A stretch of DNA of 64,000 bases from Mucispirillum schaedleri ASF457 (lineage in GTDB: Bacteria; Chrysiogenota; Deferribacteres; Deferribacterales; Mucispirillaceae). The position numbers and the translations under genes are program-made. The notes beneath the pieces were generated by a model that saw nothing but the letters and a program-made list of their open reading frames with translations, was not told where the DNA came from and made no database searches. The DNA is taken from the NCBI RefSeq assembly GCF_000487995.2, contig NZ_CP097562.1:1919001-1983000 (forward strand), given 5' to 3'. The first letter of the stretch is position 1. Every line of letters begins with the position of its first letter. Below are positions 9,901 through 17,847 of the stretch, piece by piece.

Positions 9901-10077
9901 ATGGCTCATATTGTAAACCAAGATATCTGTACTTTTTGCACTTCCTGCATGGAAGTATGTCCTGTTAGTGCAATAAGTGAAAAAAATGATAAAGCATGGA
10001 TAGATGCTGATATTTGCATTGACTGCGGTGCTTGTGCTGAAGAATGTCCAGTTGAAGCTATATCACCAGAAGACTAA
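9901..10077 (+). CDS. Small 2[4Fe-4S] ferredoxin
   Basis: A 58-aa protein starting at ATG 9901 with GGAGG 7 nt upstream. It has two full cluster motifs: C-TFC-TSC-MEVCP in the N-terminal half and C-IDC-GAC-AEECP in the C-terminal half, i.e. CxxCxxCxxxCP twice. This is the clostridial-type low-potential ferredoxin fold. It carries electrons in anaerobic metabolism. It stands alone with its own promoter and is followed by 240 nt without a gene. Confidence 0.95.
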   Translation: MAHIVNQDICTFCTSCMEVCPVSAISEKNDKAWIDADICIDCGACAEECPVEAISPED

Positions 10078-10247
10078 TTATGTAATATACAGGAAATATT
10101 TTCTTTATATATTAAATCAGTTTTCTAGTAGTAATTTTACAAAAATGGGCTTGCCCATTAATTTATATATTGACTTATTACATTAGTAATGGTTATTATA
10201 TATTCATAACTTGAAACAAGTGTAGTTTTAAGGTTATTTAATTGTGC

Positions 10248-10286
10248 AAAATAGGGGTATAGTTTTCTGCTATACCCTATTTTTAG
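10248..10286 (+). terminator. Hairpin terminator or leader hairpin before cysE
   Basis: Inverted repeat GGGTATAG (10255-10262) and CTATACCC (10270-10277), extended by AAAATA/TATTTT flanks, giving a strong stem with a T-run on the plus strand and an A-run on the other. It can terminate the ferredoxin transcript. It also lies about 32 nt before the cysE start, so a leader attenuator is possible. Confidence 0.7.
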
Positions 10287-10317
10287 ACAATAATAGTCTA
10301 GTTTAGCGGTATATTTT

Positions 10318-10962
10318 ATGACAGTTTTTAAAACATTATATGAAGATATTAAGACAGTTTTAGAGAGAGACCCTGCAGCAAGAAGTGCATTAGAAGTATT
10401 TTGCTGCTATTCTGGTTTCCATGCTTTAACTATGCATAGAGTTTCTCACTGGCTTTGGCATCATAAACTAAAATCATTTGCCCGTTTTAATGCTATGCTT
10501 GCCCGTTTTTTTACAGGTGTAGAGATACACCCTGCAGCTAAAATTGGCAGGCATTTTTTTATTGACCATGGTATGGGTGTAGTAATTGGTGAAACTGCAG
10601 AAGTAGGCGATGATGTCACTATTTATCATGGGGTAACATTAGGCGGTGTTTCTTTAAAAAAAGAAAAACGCCACCCAACAATAGGCAATAATGTTGTTAT
10701 AGGTGCTGGTGCTAAAGTATTAGGACCTTTTAGAGTAGGGGATAGAGTGCGTATTGGTGCAAATTCTGTTGTGCTGCATGAAGTGCCAGATGATGCTACT
10801 GTTGTAGGTGTGCCGGGCAGGATTACTGGGGACATTAAAAGGCAGGATATGTTTAACCATACTGAGCTTCCAGACCCAGTTGCTAATGCTTTTAACTGTA
10901 TTGTTGACAGGATTGTGGAAATGGAAAAAGAAATTCAAACAATCAAAAAAAATGATAGATAA
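10318..10962 (+). CDS. cysE: Serine O-acetyltransferase
   Basis: CysE makes O-acetylserine from serine and acetyl-CoA, the first committed step of cysteine synthesis. The 214-aa product has an alpha-helical N-terminal part ([24 protein letters not shown]) and a C-terminal left-handed beta-helix of hexapeptide repeats. It includes the conserved [19 protein letters not shown] and the [20 protein letters not shown] active-site loop. Length and order match the shorter Gram-positive/Epsilon type. No clear Shine-Dalgarno precedes ATG 10318. It leads a probable cysE-iscR-iscS operon (11-nt gap to the next gene). Confidence 0.95.
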   Translation: MTVFKTLYEDIKTVLERDPAARSALEVFCCYSGFHALTMHRVSHWLWHHKLKSFARFNAMLARFFTGVEIHPAAKIGRHFFIDHGMGVVIGETAEVGDDVTIYHGVTLGGVSLKKEKRHPTIGNNVVIGAGAKVLGPFRVGDRVRIGANSVVLHEVPDDATVVGVPGRITGDIKRQDMFNHTELPDPVANAFNCIVDRIVEMEKEIQTIKKNDR

Positions 10963-10973
10963 CGGGGTGGCTT

Positions 10974-11396
10974 ATGAAAATTACAACTAAAAGCAGATAT
11001 GCTATCAGAGCTATATATGCCCTTTGTATGCTTGGTGGAGATAAACATCCTGTAAGCATATTAAGAATACTAGAGTTTGAAGACATTTCTAAAAAATATT
11101 TAGAGCAGATTTTTACAAAACTAAAGCATGTAAATATTATAATAGGTTCCCGCGGTGTTGGCGGCGGCTATATGCTTGCTAGAAACCCAAACCAGATAAA
11201 TTTAAAAGAAATAGTTAACACAATGGATGGACCGCTTAAAACAGAAGACTGTGGAGCAGAGGGCGATTGCCGTAATTTTTCATCATGTGCTGTAAACTGG
11301 CTTTGGGCAGGGCTTGAAAAGGCATGTGATGATTATTTAGAAAAAATTACAATTGCTGATATGATGAAGCAGTCAGCAGCTCATTTTGCAGTTTAA
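10974..11396 (+). CDS. Rrf2-family Fe-S regulator (IscR-like)
   Basis: 140 aa. An N-terminal winged helix (MKITTKSRYAIRAIYALCML) and the recognition-wing sequence GSRGVGGGYMLAR are diagnostic of the Rrf2 family. Three cysteines at residues 93, 99 and 105 (C-x5-C-x5-C) reproduce the [2Fe-2S] ligand spacing of IscR. The protein thus likely senses Fe-S or cysteine status and controls this operon. CymR-type Rrf2 proteins that pair with CysE/CysK lack these cysteines. The location between cysE and a cysteine desulfurase supports a role linking cysteine supply and Fe-S assembly. Confidence 0.9.
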   Translation: MKITTKSRYAIRAIYALCMLGGDKHPVSILRILEFEDISKKYLEQIFTKLKHVNIIIGSRGVGGGYMLARNPNQINLKEIVNTMDGPLKTEDCGAEGDCRNFSSCAVNWLWAGLEKACDDYLEKITIADMMKQSAAHFAV

Positions 11397-11460
11397 AATA
11401 CAGGATAATATATCAGTATGCCTTAAACAAATTGTTTATGGCAGATTATGGGAGGATAAT

Positions 11461-12621
11461 ATGGCTATTTATTTTGATAACAGTGCAACAACCAGAGTTG
11501 ACCCTGAAGTTGTTAAGGCAATGCTGCCTTTTTTTAGTGAATATTATGGTAATATTTCAAGTATCCACTTAATAGGCAGGCAGGTGCATCCCTATGAAGA
11601 ACAGGCAAGAAAATCAGTTGCAAAATTAATAAATGCATCACCAGATGAAATTGTTTTTACTGCCAGTGGCTCAGAATCAGATAACCTTGCAATTATAGCA
11701 GCAGCAAGAGCATATAAACATAAAGGAAAACATATAATAACATCTTCTATTGAGCATAAAGCAGTGCTTGAAACATTTAAGTTTTTAGAAAATTATGAAG
11801 GCTTTGAAGTAACATATCTTCCAGTTGATAAATACGGCTTAATAGATATGGATTATTATAAAAATGCTGTAAGAGATGATACTATACTTGTAAGCTGCAT
11901 GCTTGCTAACAATGAAATAGGCACTATTGAACCTGTTAAAGAAATGGCAGCTTTTGCAAACAGTAAAGGTATTATATTTCATACAGATGCTGTGCAGGCA
12001 GCTGGCAAAATACATATAGATGTTAATGAGTTAGGTATAGATTTACTCACCTTTTCAGGCCATAAAATATATGCACCAAAAGGAATAGGTGTTCTTTATG
12101 TAGATATTGAATTAAGAGAAAAATTAAAACCTATTATCCACGGTGGTCAGCAGGAAAGAGGGCTTAGAGCAGGCACAGAAAATATTCCTTATATTATTGG
12201 TCTTGGTAAAGCCTGCGATATTATTATGGAAAGGCAGGATACAGAAATACTGCATATTAAAAAGTTAAGAGATACTTTTGAAAAGAAAGTTTTAGAAAAT
12301 ATACCAGATACTTATGTGAATGGTCATCATAGATTAAGAGTGCCTTCTATAAGCGATATAGTTTTTAGATATATTGAGGGAGAAGCATTAATGGTATATG
12401 CACAGGAAGTGTGCTGCAGTGCAGGAAGTGCATGCACATCTGCAGCAACTAACCCGTCACATGTATTATCTGCAATCAAAGTGAACGATGTAGATATTCA
12501 TGGTGCACTTCGTTTCAGCTTTGGCAGATTTAACACTATGGAAGAAGTAAATAGAGCTGTGGAAGTTTTAAAAGACAGTGTTGAAAAGCTAAGAAAAATG
12601 TCACCATTATATAACAAATAA
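11461..12621 (+). CDS. Cysteine desulfurase (IscS/NifS type)
   Basis: PLP enzyme that converts cysteine to alanine and passes persulfide sulfur to Fe-S scaffolds. The start is ATG 11461, behind GGGAGGAT; an in-frame extension to 11386 overlaps the iscR stop and adds unconserved residues. From ATG the product is 386 aa. Visible: N-terminal MAIYFDNSATT; SSIEHKAV (PLP ring contact); PLP lysine K202 in SGHKIYAPKG; AGTENIPYI; and the mobile catalytic-cysteine loop with C325 in GSACTSA. No IscU follows here; instead there is an 85-aa gene. Group I (IscS/NifS), since the loop is the long form. Confidence 0.93.
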   Translation: MAIYFDNSATTRVDPEVVKAMLPFFSEYYGNISSIHLIGRQVHPYEEQARKSVAKLINASPDEIVFTASGSESDNLAIIAAARAYKHKGKHIITSSIEHKAVLETFKFLENYEGFEVTYLPVDKYGLIDMDYYKNAVRDDTILVSCMLANNEIGTIEPVKEMAAFANSKGIIFHTDAVQAAGKIHIDVNELGIDLLTFSGHKIYAPKGIGVLYVDIELREKLKPIIHGGQQERGLRAGTENIPYIIGLGKACDIIMERQDTEILHIKKLRDTFEKKVLENIPDTYVNGHHRLRVPSISDIVFRYIEGEALMVYAQEVCCSAGSACTSAATNPSHVLSAIKVNDVDIHGALRFSFGRFNTMEEVNRAVEVLKDSVEKLRKMSPLYNK

Positions 12622-12622
12622 T

Positions 12623-12880
12623 ATGGCAAAAAATACTAAAAAAAATCTGCTTTTAGAGCTTGAAGAGCTGGCACAAAAAGCAGGCATTAAAGTCCGATAT
12701 GAAAAAACAGAAGCAAGAGGTGGAATGTGCACATTTCAAGGCAACCCGCTTATTATTATTGATAGAAAAGCTGCTGATGATTACAAAATAGCAGTGATTG
12801 CTGAAAATATTAAAAAAATGGATTTGCGGGATATATATATAAGCCCTAAAATGCGAGAAGTTTTAGATAGTTTTGAATGA
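12623..12880 (+). CDS. Small conserved protein downstream of cysteine desulfurase
   Basis: 85 aa, starting one base after the desulfurase stop, so certainly in its operon. It is predicted alpha/beta: an amphipathic helix (LLLELEELAQKAGIKV), then RYEKTEARGGMCTFQGNPLIIIDRKA, then helices to DIYISPKMREVL. It has one cysteine, in the GGMCTFQGN loop. I recall similar short proteins (GGLC-x5-lilN pattern) near cysteine or cofactor genes in Deltaproteobacteria, but no function is known. A role in Fe-S assembly is inference from position only. Confidence 0.8.
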   Translation: MAKNTKKNLLLELEELAQKAGIKVRYEKTEARGGMCTFQGNPLIIIDRKAADDYKIAVIAENIKKMDLRDIYISPKMREVLDSFE

Positions 12881-12938
12881 TTAATATTTTTGGATAAATT
12901 CAGGTAAGTATTTAAAGTAAAAGTGAAAAAGGTGTTAT

Positions 12939-13799
12939 ATGTCTAGTGCATTTGCATTGATTGTGATAAGTGCAGTATTCCATGCAGCATGGAATTTATT
13001 AGTTAAGACATCAGCTGATAAAGTGGCTTATAATGTCCATATACAAGTAGCAACAGCTGTATTTATCACAAGTTATACAGTATTGTTTTTCCCAGAAGCT
13101 TTTTATTTTCATAAACCTACTTTTATATATGCACTGCTTTCATCATTCTTTTTTGCCCTTTATCAGCATTTTACAGCAATAAGCTATAAATATGCAGATG
13201 TATCATTAGTTTATCCAATCACTACTTCATCGCCTTTTTTTATTATGATTTGGGCATATTTTATTTTAGATGAGCATGTTACTCCATTTGGTATTCTTGG
13301 TATTGTGTTAGTGCTTGCTGGCTGTTATATAATGAATATAACAAAAGGCAAAGGCAATAAATCAGGTTTATATGGCATATTGACTGCTCTTCTTGCTGCT
13401 TTTTTATACTCGTTTGGTGCAATGGCAGATAAAATGGGGGTAGAATCAGTTAATACCCATCTATATATTATGCTTATGGCAGATTTTATGTCATTTTATT
13501 CTGTCCTATTTACAATAATAAGCCATCGTAAATCAGTAACACTTCATAGAAAAGTCAGTGTCCCTGTTCAGTGGAAATTAGTTATTCTTGGGGGGCTTGC
13601 AATGTCTGCATCTACTATTACATACAGATTAGGGCTTATTGACATGCAGATTTCGTATTCATCAGCTTTAAGACAGTTAAGCTCATTATTTGGTGTGCTA
13701 ATGGGATTGTTTTTTTTGAAAGAATCTTACGGCTTGCAAAGAATAGTAGGAAGTATGGTAATTGTGGCAGGAATAATGCTTATTCGTTTAAATATGTAG
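12939..13799 (+). CDS. EamA/DMT-superfamily transporter
   Basis: 286 aa with about ten transmembrane helices in two EamA repeats. Each repeat ends with the usual charged turn after a conserved helix: FALYQHFTAISYKYADVSLVYPITTSSPFF in the first half and SALRQLSSLFGVLMGLFFLKE in the second. Drug/metabolite-type exporter of unknown substrate. AAGGTG lies about 8 nt before ATG 12939. It is separated by 58 nt from the small desulfurase-linked gene; co-transcription is possible. Confidence 0.85.
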   Translation: MSSAFALIVISAVFHAAWNLLVKTSADKVAYNVHIQVATAVFITSYTVLFFPEAFYFHKPTFIYALLSSFFFALYQHFTAISYKYADVSLVYPITTSSPFFIMIWAYFILDEHVTPFGILGIVLVLAGCYIMNITKGKGNKSGLYGILTALLAAFLYSFGAMADKMGVESVNTHLYIMLMADFMSFYSVLFTIISHRKSVTLHRKVSVPVQWKLVILGGLAMSASTITYRLGLIDMQISYSSALRQLSSLFGVLMGLFFLKESYGLQRIVGSMVIVAGIMLIRLNM

Positions 13800-14107
13800 T
13801 ATACGGAGTATTATTTTTCATTACTACTTCGTTGTTTAAAAAAACAGCTCAGTCATTTACTATTATGCAAACTCCTGTCATAAAATTTTCTATTCGCCTT
13901 GTCTAACTTAAAAATCTTAAAACCTTGCTGTAATCATAACTTTCGCTGTTTTTATTTATATTTCATTTTATCACATAAATTTTTCATTTTGCTCAGAAAT
14001 GAAAATAGATACTTTTTTGTAAAAAACTTAAATTAATTTTTATAAATTATTTTTCGCAGTGATGTTTCTGATAGATTATATTTTTTGCGAAGCTGGAATA
14101 AACTGAC
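13800..14107. other. Gene-free AT-rich stretch
   Basis: No gene, hairpin with a T-run or RNA signature seen. It leads into the repeat block that carries the poly-C promoter. Confidence 0.6.
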
Positions 14108-14235
14108 CCATTTTTAAAAAATGGTAGCATATATAAAAACATGTATGTCTGATAAAAGCAAAAAAGTCCGTAAAGTCCAAAAAAATATGATTTTTTATAA
14201 ATTGTAAAATAATACTTGACAAATCCCCCCCCCCC
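14108..14235 (+). repeat. Copy 2 of 128-bp poly-C promoter block
   Basis: Same block as 2076-2203. It has a near-palindrome at 14108-14124, AAAGTCC heptamers at 14163-14169 and 14172-14178, TTGACA at 14216-14221 and a run of eleven Cs at 14225-14235. The paired heptamers sit about 40-55 bp upstream of the -35, a plausible activator site. Confidence 0.85.
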
Positions 14236-14244
14236 GAATATAAT
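14216..14244 (+). promoter_or_regulatory. Poly-C spacer promoter, probably phase-variable (17-bp spacer)
   Basis: Perfect -35 TTGACA (14216-14221) and perfect -10 TATAAT (14239-14244) with exactly 17 bp between; 11 of these are an uninterrupted C run (14225-14235). Gain or loss of Cs by slipped-strand mispairing would move spacing away from 17 and change transcription. The next gene's AGGAGG and ATG are about 20 and 31 nt downstream of the -10. Confidence 0.85.
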
Positions 14245-14275
14245 GCCCCTATCTTTTTTTGTATAGGAGGATTTT

Positions 14276-15085
14276 ATGAAAAAGTCTTTATTACTTATTT
14301 TAGCAAGTCTTTTTGCTGTTTTTTCACTTACTGCTTGTGCAGATGAAGACAAAAACGATACAGCGGGGGAAGTAAACGGTGGAACACCAGTAGTAAACCC
14401 AGCAAGTGAATATGTGGGAACTTACGATGTTACATTTTTTGCAACAAAACCTTATGATTCAAATAATCATGCAATGGATATGTTAGTAACTACAGGCAAT
14501 ATGTCAACAGATTGCACAATGGCAGATACCTTAGGTATTTTGAAAAAGGTAGATGGTCAAGCAAATGTTCAAGATGGTGAATGTGCCGCAGATGGTTCAA
14601 ATGATGCTAAAATAATTGGTAAACAGGCAGTAATTAATTATAATGACGATGGTCTTGTTTTAGAAACAAAACTTCAAATGTGGAGTAGTGTTTTTTCATT
14701 TTCTCAAGATGATGTTTATCAATACACTAAATATACAGCTGTTCCATCTTCATCTGTTACATCTAATGCAATTAATAATGTTGCTAATCCTGTATTAGGG
14801 GTAAGCGGCAGAAATTTAACCACAAAAACATTAAATCCTAAATCTACTTTTAAAATAACTAAAAGAGATGATGGCACATTATATGTTGAATTAGAATTAA
14901 TGGAGAAATCTGTATTAAACGGTCAATTAAAAGCTAATGCTCCTACTTATGTTATTTTAAAGAAAAAATTAGATAAACCTGAACCTGTTGACCCTAATAC
15001 TCTTTTTACAACTACTTCAGGTAATGATACAGCTGATGGCATTTATGCAAAATTTAAACCAACACCAGATGAAGCAGCACAGTAA
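14276..15085 (+). CDS. Surface or periplasmic lipoprotein under poly-C promoter
   Basis: 269 aa. Signal peptide MKKSLLLILASLFAVFSLTA followed by the lipobox cysteine C21 (LTAC), so a lipid-anchored protein. The mature chain begins acidic (ADEDKNDTAGE) and is rich in T, N, D and beta-prone segments: YVGTYDVTFFATKPYDSNNH, MSTDCTMADTL, GTLYVELELM. It ends with an Asp/Thr-rich tail. Two further cysteines near residues 82 and 103 could form a disulfide. Family not recognised. AGGAGG 14265-14270 is optimally spaced. The poly-C promoter implies switchable expression of a surface antigen (inference). An IS3-family element begins 8 bp after the stop. Confidence 0.8.
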   Translation: MKKSLLLILASLFAVFSLTACADEDKNDTAGEVNGGTPVVNPASEYVGTYDVTFFATKPYDSNNHAMDMLVTTGNMSTDCTMADTLGILKKVDGQANVQDGECAADGSNDAKIIGKQAVINYNDDGLVLETKLQMWSSVFSFSQDDVYQYTKYTAVPSSSVTSNAINNVANPVLGVSGRNLTTKTLNPKSTFKITKRDDGTLYVELELMEKSVLNGQLKANAPTYVILKKKLDKPEPVDPNTLFTTTSGNDTADGIYAKFKPTPDEAAQ

Positions 15086-15225
15086 TTGCATATGAACTTA
15101 CCCAAAAATTTTGAACTAAGCCACTAAATAAATTTCTTTTTCCTGTAAAGGTGTAAGTCCATTAGCTTTTATTCTGTAATTATTATAGAAATCAATATAT
15201 TTTTCAAGTTCATATTTAAACTGTT

Positions 15226-15250
15226 CTATATTTTTGAATTTGTTAATATA
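15226..15250 (+). repeat. Left copy of 25-bp direct repeat flanking nested IS
   Basis: Identical to 16347-16371. It encodes YINKFKNI of orfB on the minus strand. Interpreted as the target-site duplication of the nested insertion. Confidence 0.9.
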
Positions 15251-16346
15251 ATGTAAGAGTATAAGACATATGTTACAAAAATAAGTATAACAAAATACCT
15301 CTTAGTATATAGTATAAAATTAAGCAAAAAACTAAACTAAACTAAGAGGTATAACAATGAATAAAGTGATAATAACAGAAGAAATGCGATTTCGTCAACG
15401 GTTATGTGAGTATGCATTAAAAAAAGGAGCAACGAAAGCAGCCCGCAAATATCAAGTGAACCGTATGTTTGTATACAGGCATTTAAAGAAATATGATGGA
15501 ACAGTTCAGAGTTTATCTTTTAAAAGTCGTAGACCAAGAACCAGTCCAAATAAGCATAGTAAAGAAGAGCTTGATTTAATATTTAACACATATGCCGAGC
15601 ATGGTTTGTATGGTAATGCGGAGGTATATGTCAGACTTCTAGAAATTGGTTATAATCGTAGTTTTGGCAGTATGTGTATGCAGATAAGGAAGAAAGGCTT
15701 AAAGTCATTAAACAAGTCAAAAAAGAGCTATACAAGATATGAACCAATAACAGGTCAGTATATAGGCGACAAGGTTCAGATAGATATAAAATATGTTCCA
15801 CAGGAATGTATAATGTTTTCCAGCTATGGTAAAAAATATTATCAGATAACAGCGATAGATGAATACAGCAGAATGAGAATATTAGAAATAGTAGAAGAAA
15901 AAAGCACATTTGAAACAGGTAAGTTTTTAGACGAACTGGAAAGTAAATTTGGCTTTCCACTAAAAACAATTCAAGTGGATAATGGCTATGAGTTTGTAAA
16001 TGATAAGGAAGTTACAAACAAGAAAAGCTATTTTGAAGAGACAGCTGAAAAGAAAGGATATACTATTAAACGAATAAGACCTTATTCACCTTGGCAGAAT
16101 GGAAAGGTGGAAAGAAGTCATAGAGAGGATGGAAAAATTTTATATGCAAATAATAAATTCTATTCCAAAGATGAATTAATTAAGGCTCTTAAACAGCATG
16201 AAGATAGATATAATAATACTGCTAAAACATGCTTAAATTTTAAATCTCCATATGAGATTGTTATTGAAAATAAATTATTGCTTGATTTATATTAAATTAA
16301 GATTTATTTTTTATTAAAAATGTAACATATGTCCTGTTAGTTAAGA
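15251..16346 (+). mobile_element. IS481-like element nested inside the IS3-family orfB
   Basis: About 1.1 kb between two perfect 25-bp direct repeats of orfB (15226-15250, 16347-16371). Near each end lies the inverted core GACATATGTTACA (15264-15276 and the complement at 16320-16332). The outermost 12-13 bp of the ends match poorly, so the exact borders are uncertain by a base or two. Confidence 0.85.
15357..16295 (+). CDS. DDE transposase, IS481-like
   Basis: 312 aa. An N-terminal helix-turn-helix (EMRFRQRLCEYALKKGATKAARKYQVNRMFVYRHLKKY) is followed by an rve-type integrase core. Catalytic residues: the first D in VQIDIKYV, the second D in IQVDNGYEF, and the E in KVERSHRED. The motif RIRPYSPWQNGKVERSHRED is typical of IS481. 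AGAGG about 9 nt before ATG 15357. It appears intact, so the nested element may still be active. Confidence 0.88.
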   Translation: MNKVIITEEMRFRQRLCEYALKKGATKAARKYQVNRMFVYRHLKKYDGTVQSLSFKSRRPRTSPNKHSKEELDLIFNTYAEHGLYGNAEVYVRLLEIGYNRSFGSMCMQIRKKGLKSLNKSKKSYTRYEPITGQYIGDKVQIDIKYVPQECIMFSSYGKKYYQITAIDEYSRMRILEIVEEKSTFETGKFLDELESKFGFPLKTIQVDNGYEFVNDKEVTNKKSYFEETAEKKGYTIKRIRPYSPWQNGKVERSHREDGKILYANNKFYSKDELIKALKQHEDRYNNTAKTCLNFKSPYEIVIENKLLLDLY

Positions 16347-16371
16347 CTATATTTTTGAATTTGTTAATATA
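16347..16371 (+). repeat. Right copy of 25-bp direct repeat flanking nested IS
   Basis: Identical to 15226-15250. orfB coding changes to nonsense (VLTNRTYV..) immediately after it, which proves the point of insertion. Confidence 0.9.
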
Positions 16372-17063
16372 AACCAATTCACATTTTAAAGTAGCAAAGA
16401 AACTTTCCATAACAGCATTATCATAGCAGTTGCCACGCCTTGACATACTCTGCTCTATATTATTTTCCTTTAATAACTTTCTAAATTGATTAGCCTGATA
16501 TAATATACCCTGGTCTGAATGTATCATTAACCCTGTTGTATCTTTTGTTTTATCTATTGCCTGTTTTAAATTATCTATTACCATTTCTTCATTATTATAT
16601 TTGCTTACACTGTATGCTGTTATTTCTCTGTTATACAAATCCATTATTGCTGATAAATACACCTTTTCATTATTAATTTTTATCTCTGCCACATCTGTTA
16701 CCCATTTTAAACATGGTTTCTCACTTGTAAAGGCTCTGTTTAATTTATTGCTGCATATATGACTTACTCTGCCTTGTTTATACCTTTTCTTAACCCTGAT
16801 TATTGATGAAATATTTAATTCCTTCATTAATTTTGCTACTGTCTTCCTGTCATAAGTATAACCCAGTTTCTCTAATGCCTTTGTTATTCTTGGATAGCCG
16901 TAAGTCTTGTTAGATTTTTCATATATTTCTAATATATATGCCTTGACTTCTGCATATTTATCTAATGCAGCAGGCTTTTTAACATTATAATAGTAAGTGC
17001 TTCTTTTCATATTACTCACAGACAACAGGATATCCAAACTGTAATACAGCCTTAATGCAGTTA

Positions 17064-17627
17064 TTATTTGTGCTTTTTCTGTTGAACTCTCTGTTCCTTT
17101 GACTGCATTAAGGCTTCCAGCTTTTTTAAATATGCATTCTCCGCTGACTTGTAATAAAGCTCTTTTTCAAGCTCTGATATTCTCTCTTTTAATTGTCTTA
17201 CTTCTTCACTATCATCTGATTTAGTGAGTTTAATATCAGTAGAGTTTGAGTGTTTACTCTTTTTACTGTTCGGGATATTCTTATCTGACATATTATCTCC
17301 AATAAACTTACTGCAAAACTTATTCCAGTCATATATTACTGATGCTGATGGTATATTAAAATATAGTGCTGTCTGCTCATAACTTAAATTATTTGATGCC
17401 TTATAAGTTAACACATTTAATTTAAAATCTCTACTATATTCATTGCGGGTAAAGCTATGATGTAAACTTGATTCGCCTGAATGCTTATATCTGTTATAGA
17501 TATTACATATTACTCCTTTATGAATTTTACAGCATCTTGATAATTCACTGGCACTCATTATTCCATTTTCTATGACTGTTACTAGATATTTCTTAAACTC
17601 ATAGCTGTATTTTCTTGCCATATACAC
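17064..17627 (-). CDS. IS3-family OrfA (HTH) protein
   Basis: 187 aa. Two helix-turn-helix units (EFKKYLVTVIENGIMSASELSRCCKI; DFKLNVLTYKASNNLSYEQTALYFNI), then a leucine-zipper-like coiled coil (EEVRQLKERISELEKELYYK) at the end, as usual for IS3 OrfA. The frame overlaps orfB's open frame in the -1 register, with slippery GAAAAAG just before the stop, so OrfA and OrfAB are both expected. OrfA is complete although its partner is broken. Confidence 0.88.
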   Translation of the reverse strand: MYMARKYSYEFKKYLVTVIENGIMSASELSRCCKIHKGVICNIYNRYKHSGESSLHHSFTRNEYSRDFKLNVLTYKASNNLSYEQTALYFNIPSASVIYDWNKFCSKFIGDNMSDKNIPNSKKSKHSNSTDIKLTKSDDSEEVRQLKERISELEKELYYKSAENAYLKKLEALMQSKEQRVQQKKHK

Positions 17628-17776
17628 TCCTTATATGGCTAGTACAACTTTTTCGGGTAAGTTCAGTATCTTAAAAACATACAAATCTCTTTAACCTATA
17701 ACAGGTTCAACAGTGATACATATACAACCTATATTAAGTTAACATACTTTTAAAAAATATGTATTTTATAAATAAA

Positions 17777-17803
17777 AACCCCGATATATTAAATATCAGG
17801 GTT
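17777..17803 (-). terminator. Terminator of minus-strand flagellin/small-gene unit
   Basis: Inverted repeat AACCCTGATAT / ATATCGGGGTT (one mismatch, minus-strand reading), followed by a T-rich run. It lies 45 nt beyond the small gene. Confidence 0.8.
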
Positions 17804-17847
17804 TATTCATTGCCACTATTTAGGCATTAAGTTTAATACATCTGATT

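Larger units (their letters stand above)
15116..17037 (-). pseudogene. IS3-family orfB transposase, split by nested IS
   Basis: The N-terminal 240 residues (17037 leftward) contain the DDE core: VTDVAEIKI, IHSDQGILYQ and the third acid in NAVMESFFATLK. The genuine frame ends at KFKNI, where the nested IS begins. The missing C-terminus (EQFKYELEKYIDFYNNYRIK...LYVA-like end) is found intact at 15250-15116 with stop TAG at 15118-15116. Together they would restore a full orfB, so disruption is recent. Natural expression would be as an OrfAB fusion through a -1 slip at a GAAAAAG site near 17072. Confidence 0.9.
15093..17665 (-). mobile_element. IS3-family (IS150-like) element, interrupted
   Basis: Imperfect terminal inverted repeats of about 26 bp begin TGAACTTACCC at both ends (15093 inward, 17665 inward). 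orfA (17627-17064) and orfB read leftward with a -1 frameshift overlap. orfB is split by a second IS. No clear 3-bp target duplication: the flanks are ATA and GTA. The bases after the right end (GTATCTT..) resemble those beside an IS relic near 57440, suggesting insertion next to or into the intergenic repeats. Confidence 0.9.

Noticed and set aside
14225-14235. Poly-C tract as a sequencing artefact
   Set aside because: The same design occurs at three places with different lengths and consistent promoter boxes; miscounted bases may alter the length but not its existence.
14047-14352. Minus-strand 101-aa frame over the poly-C promoter
   Set aside because: It is only an open frame through a repeat block and the start of the lipoprotein gene, with no ribosome site and no recognisable protein.
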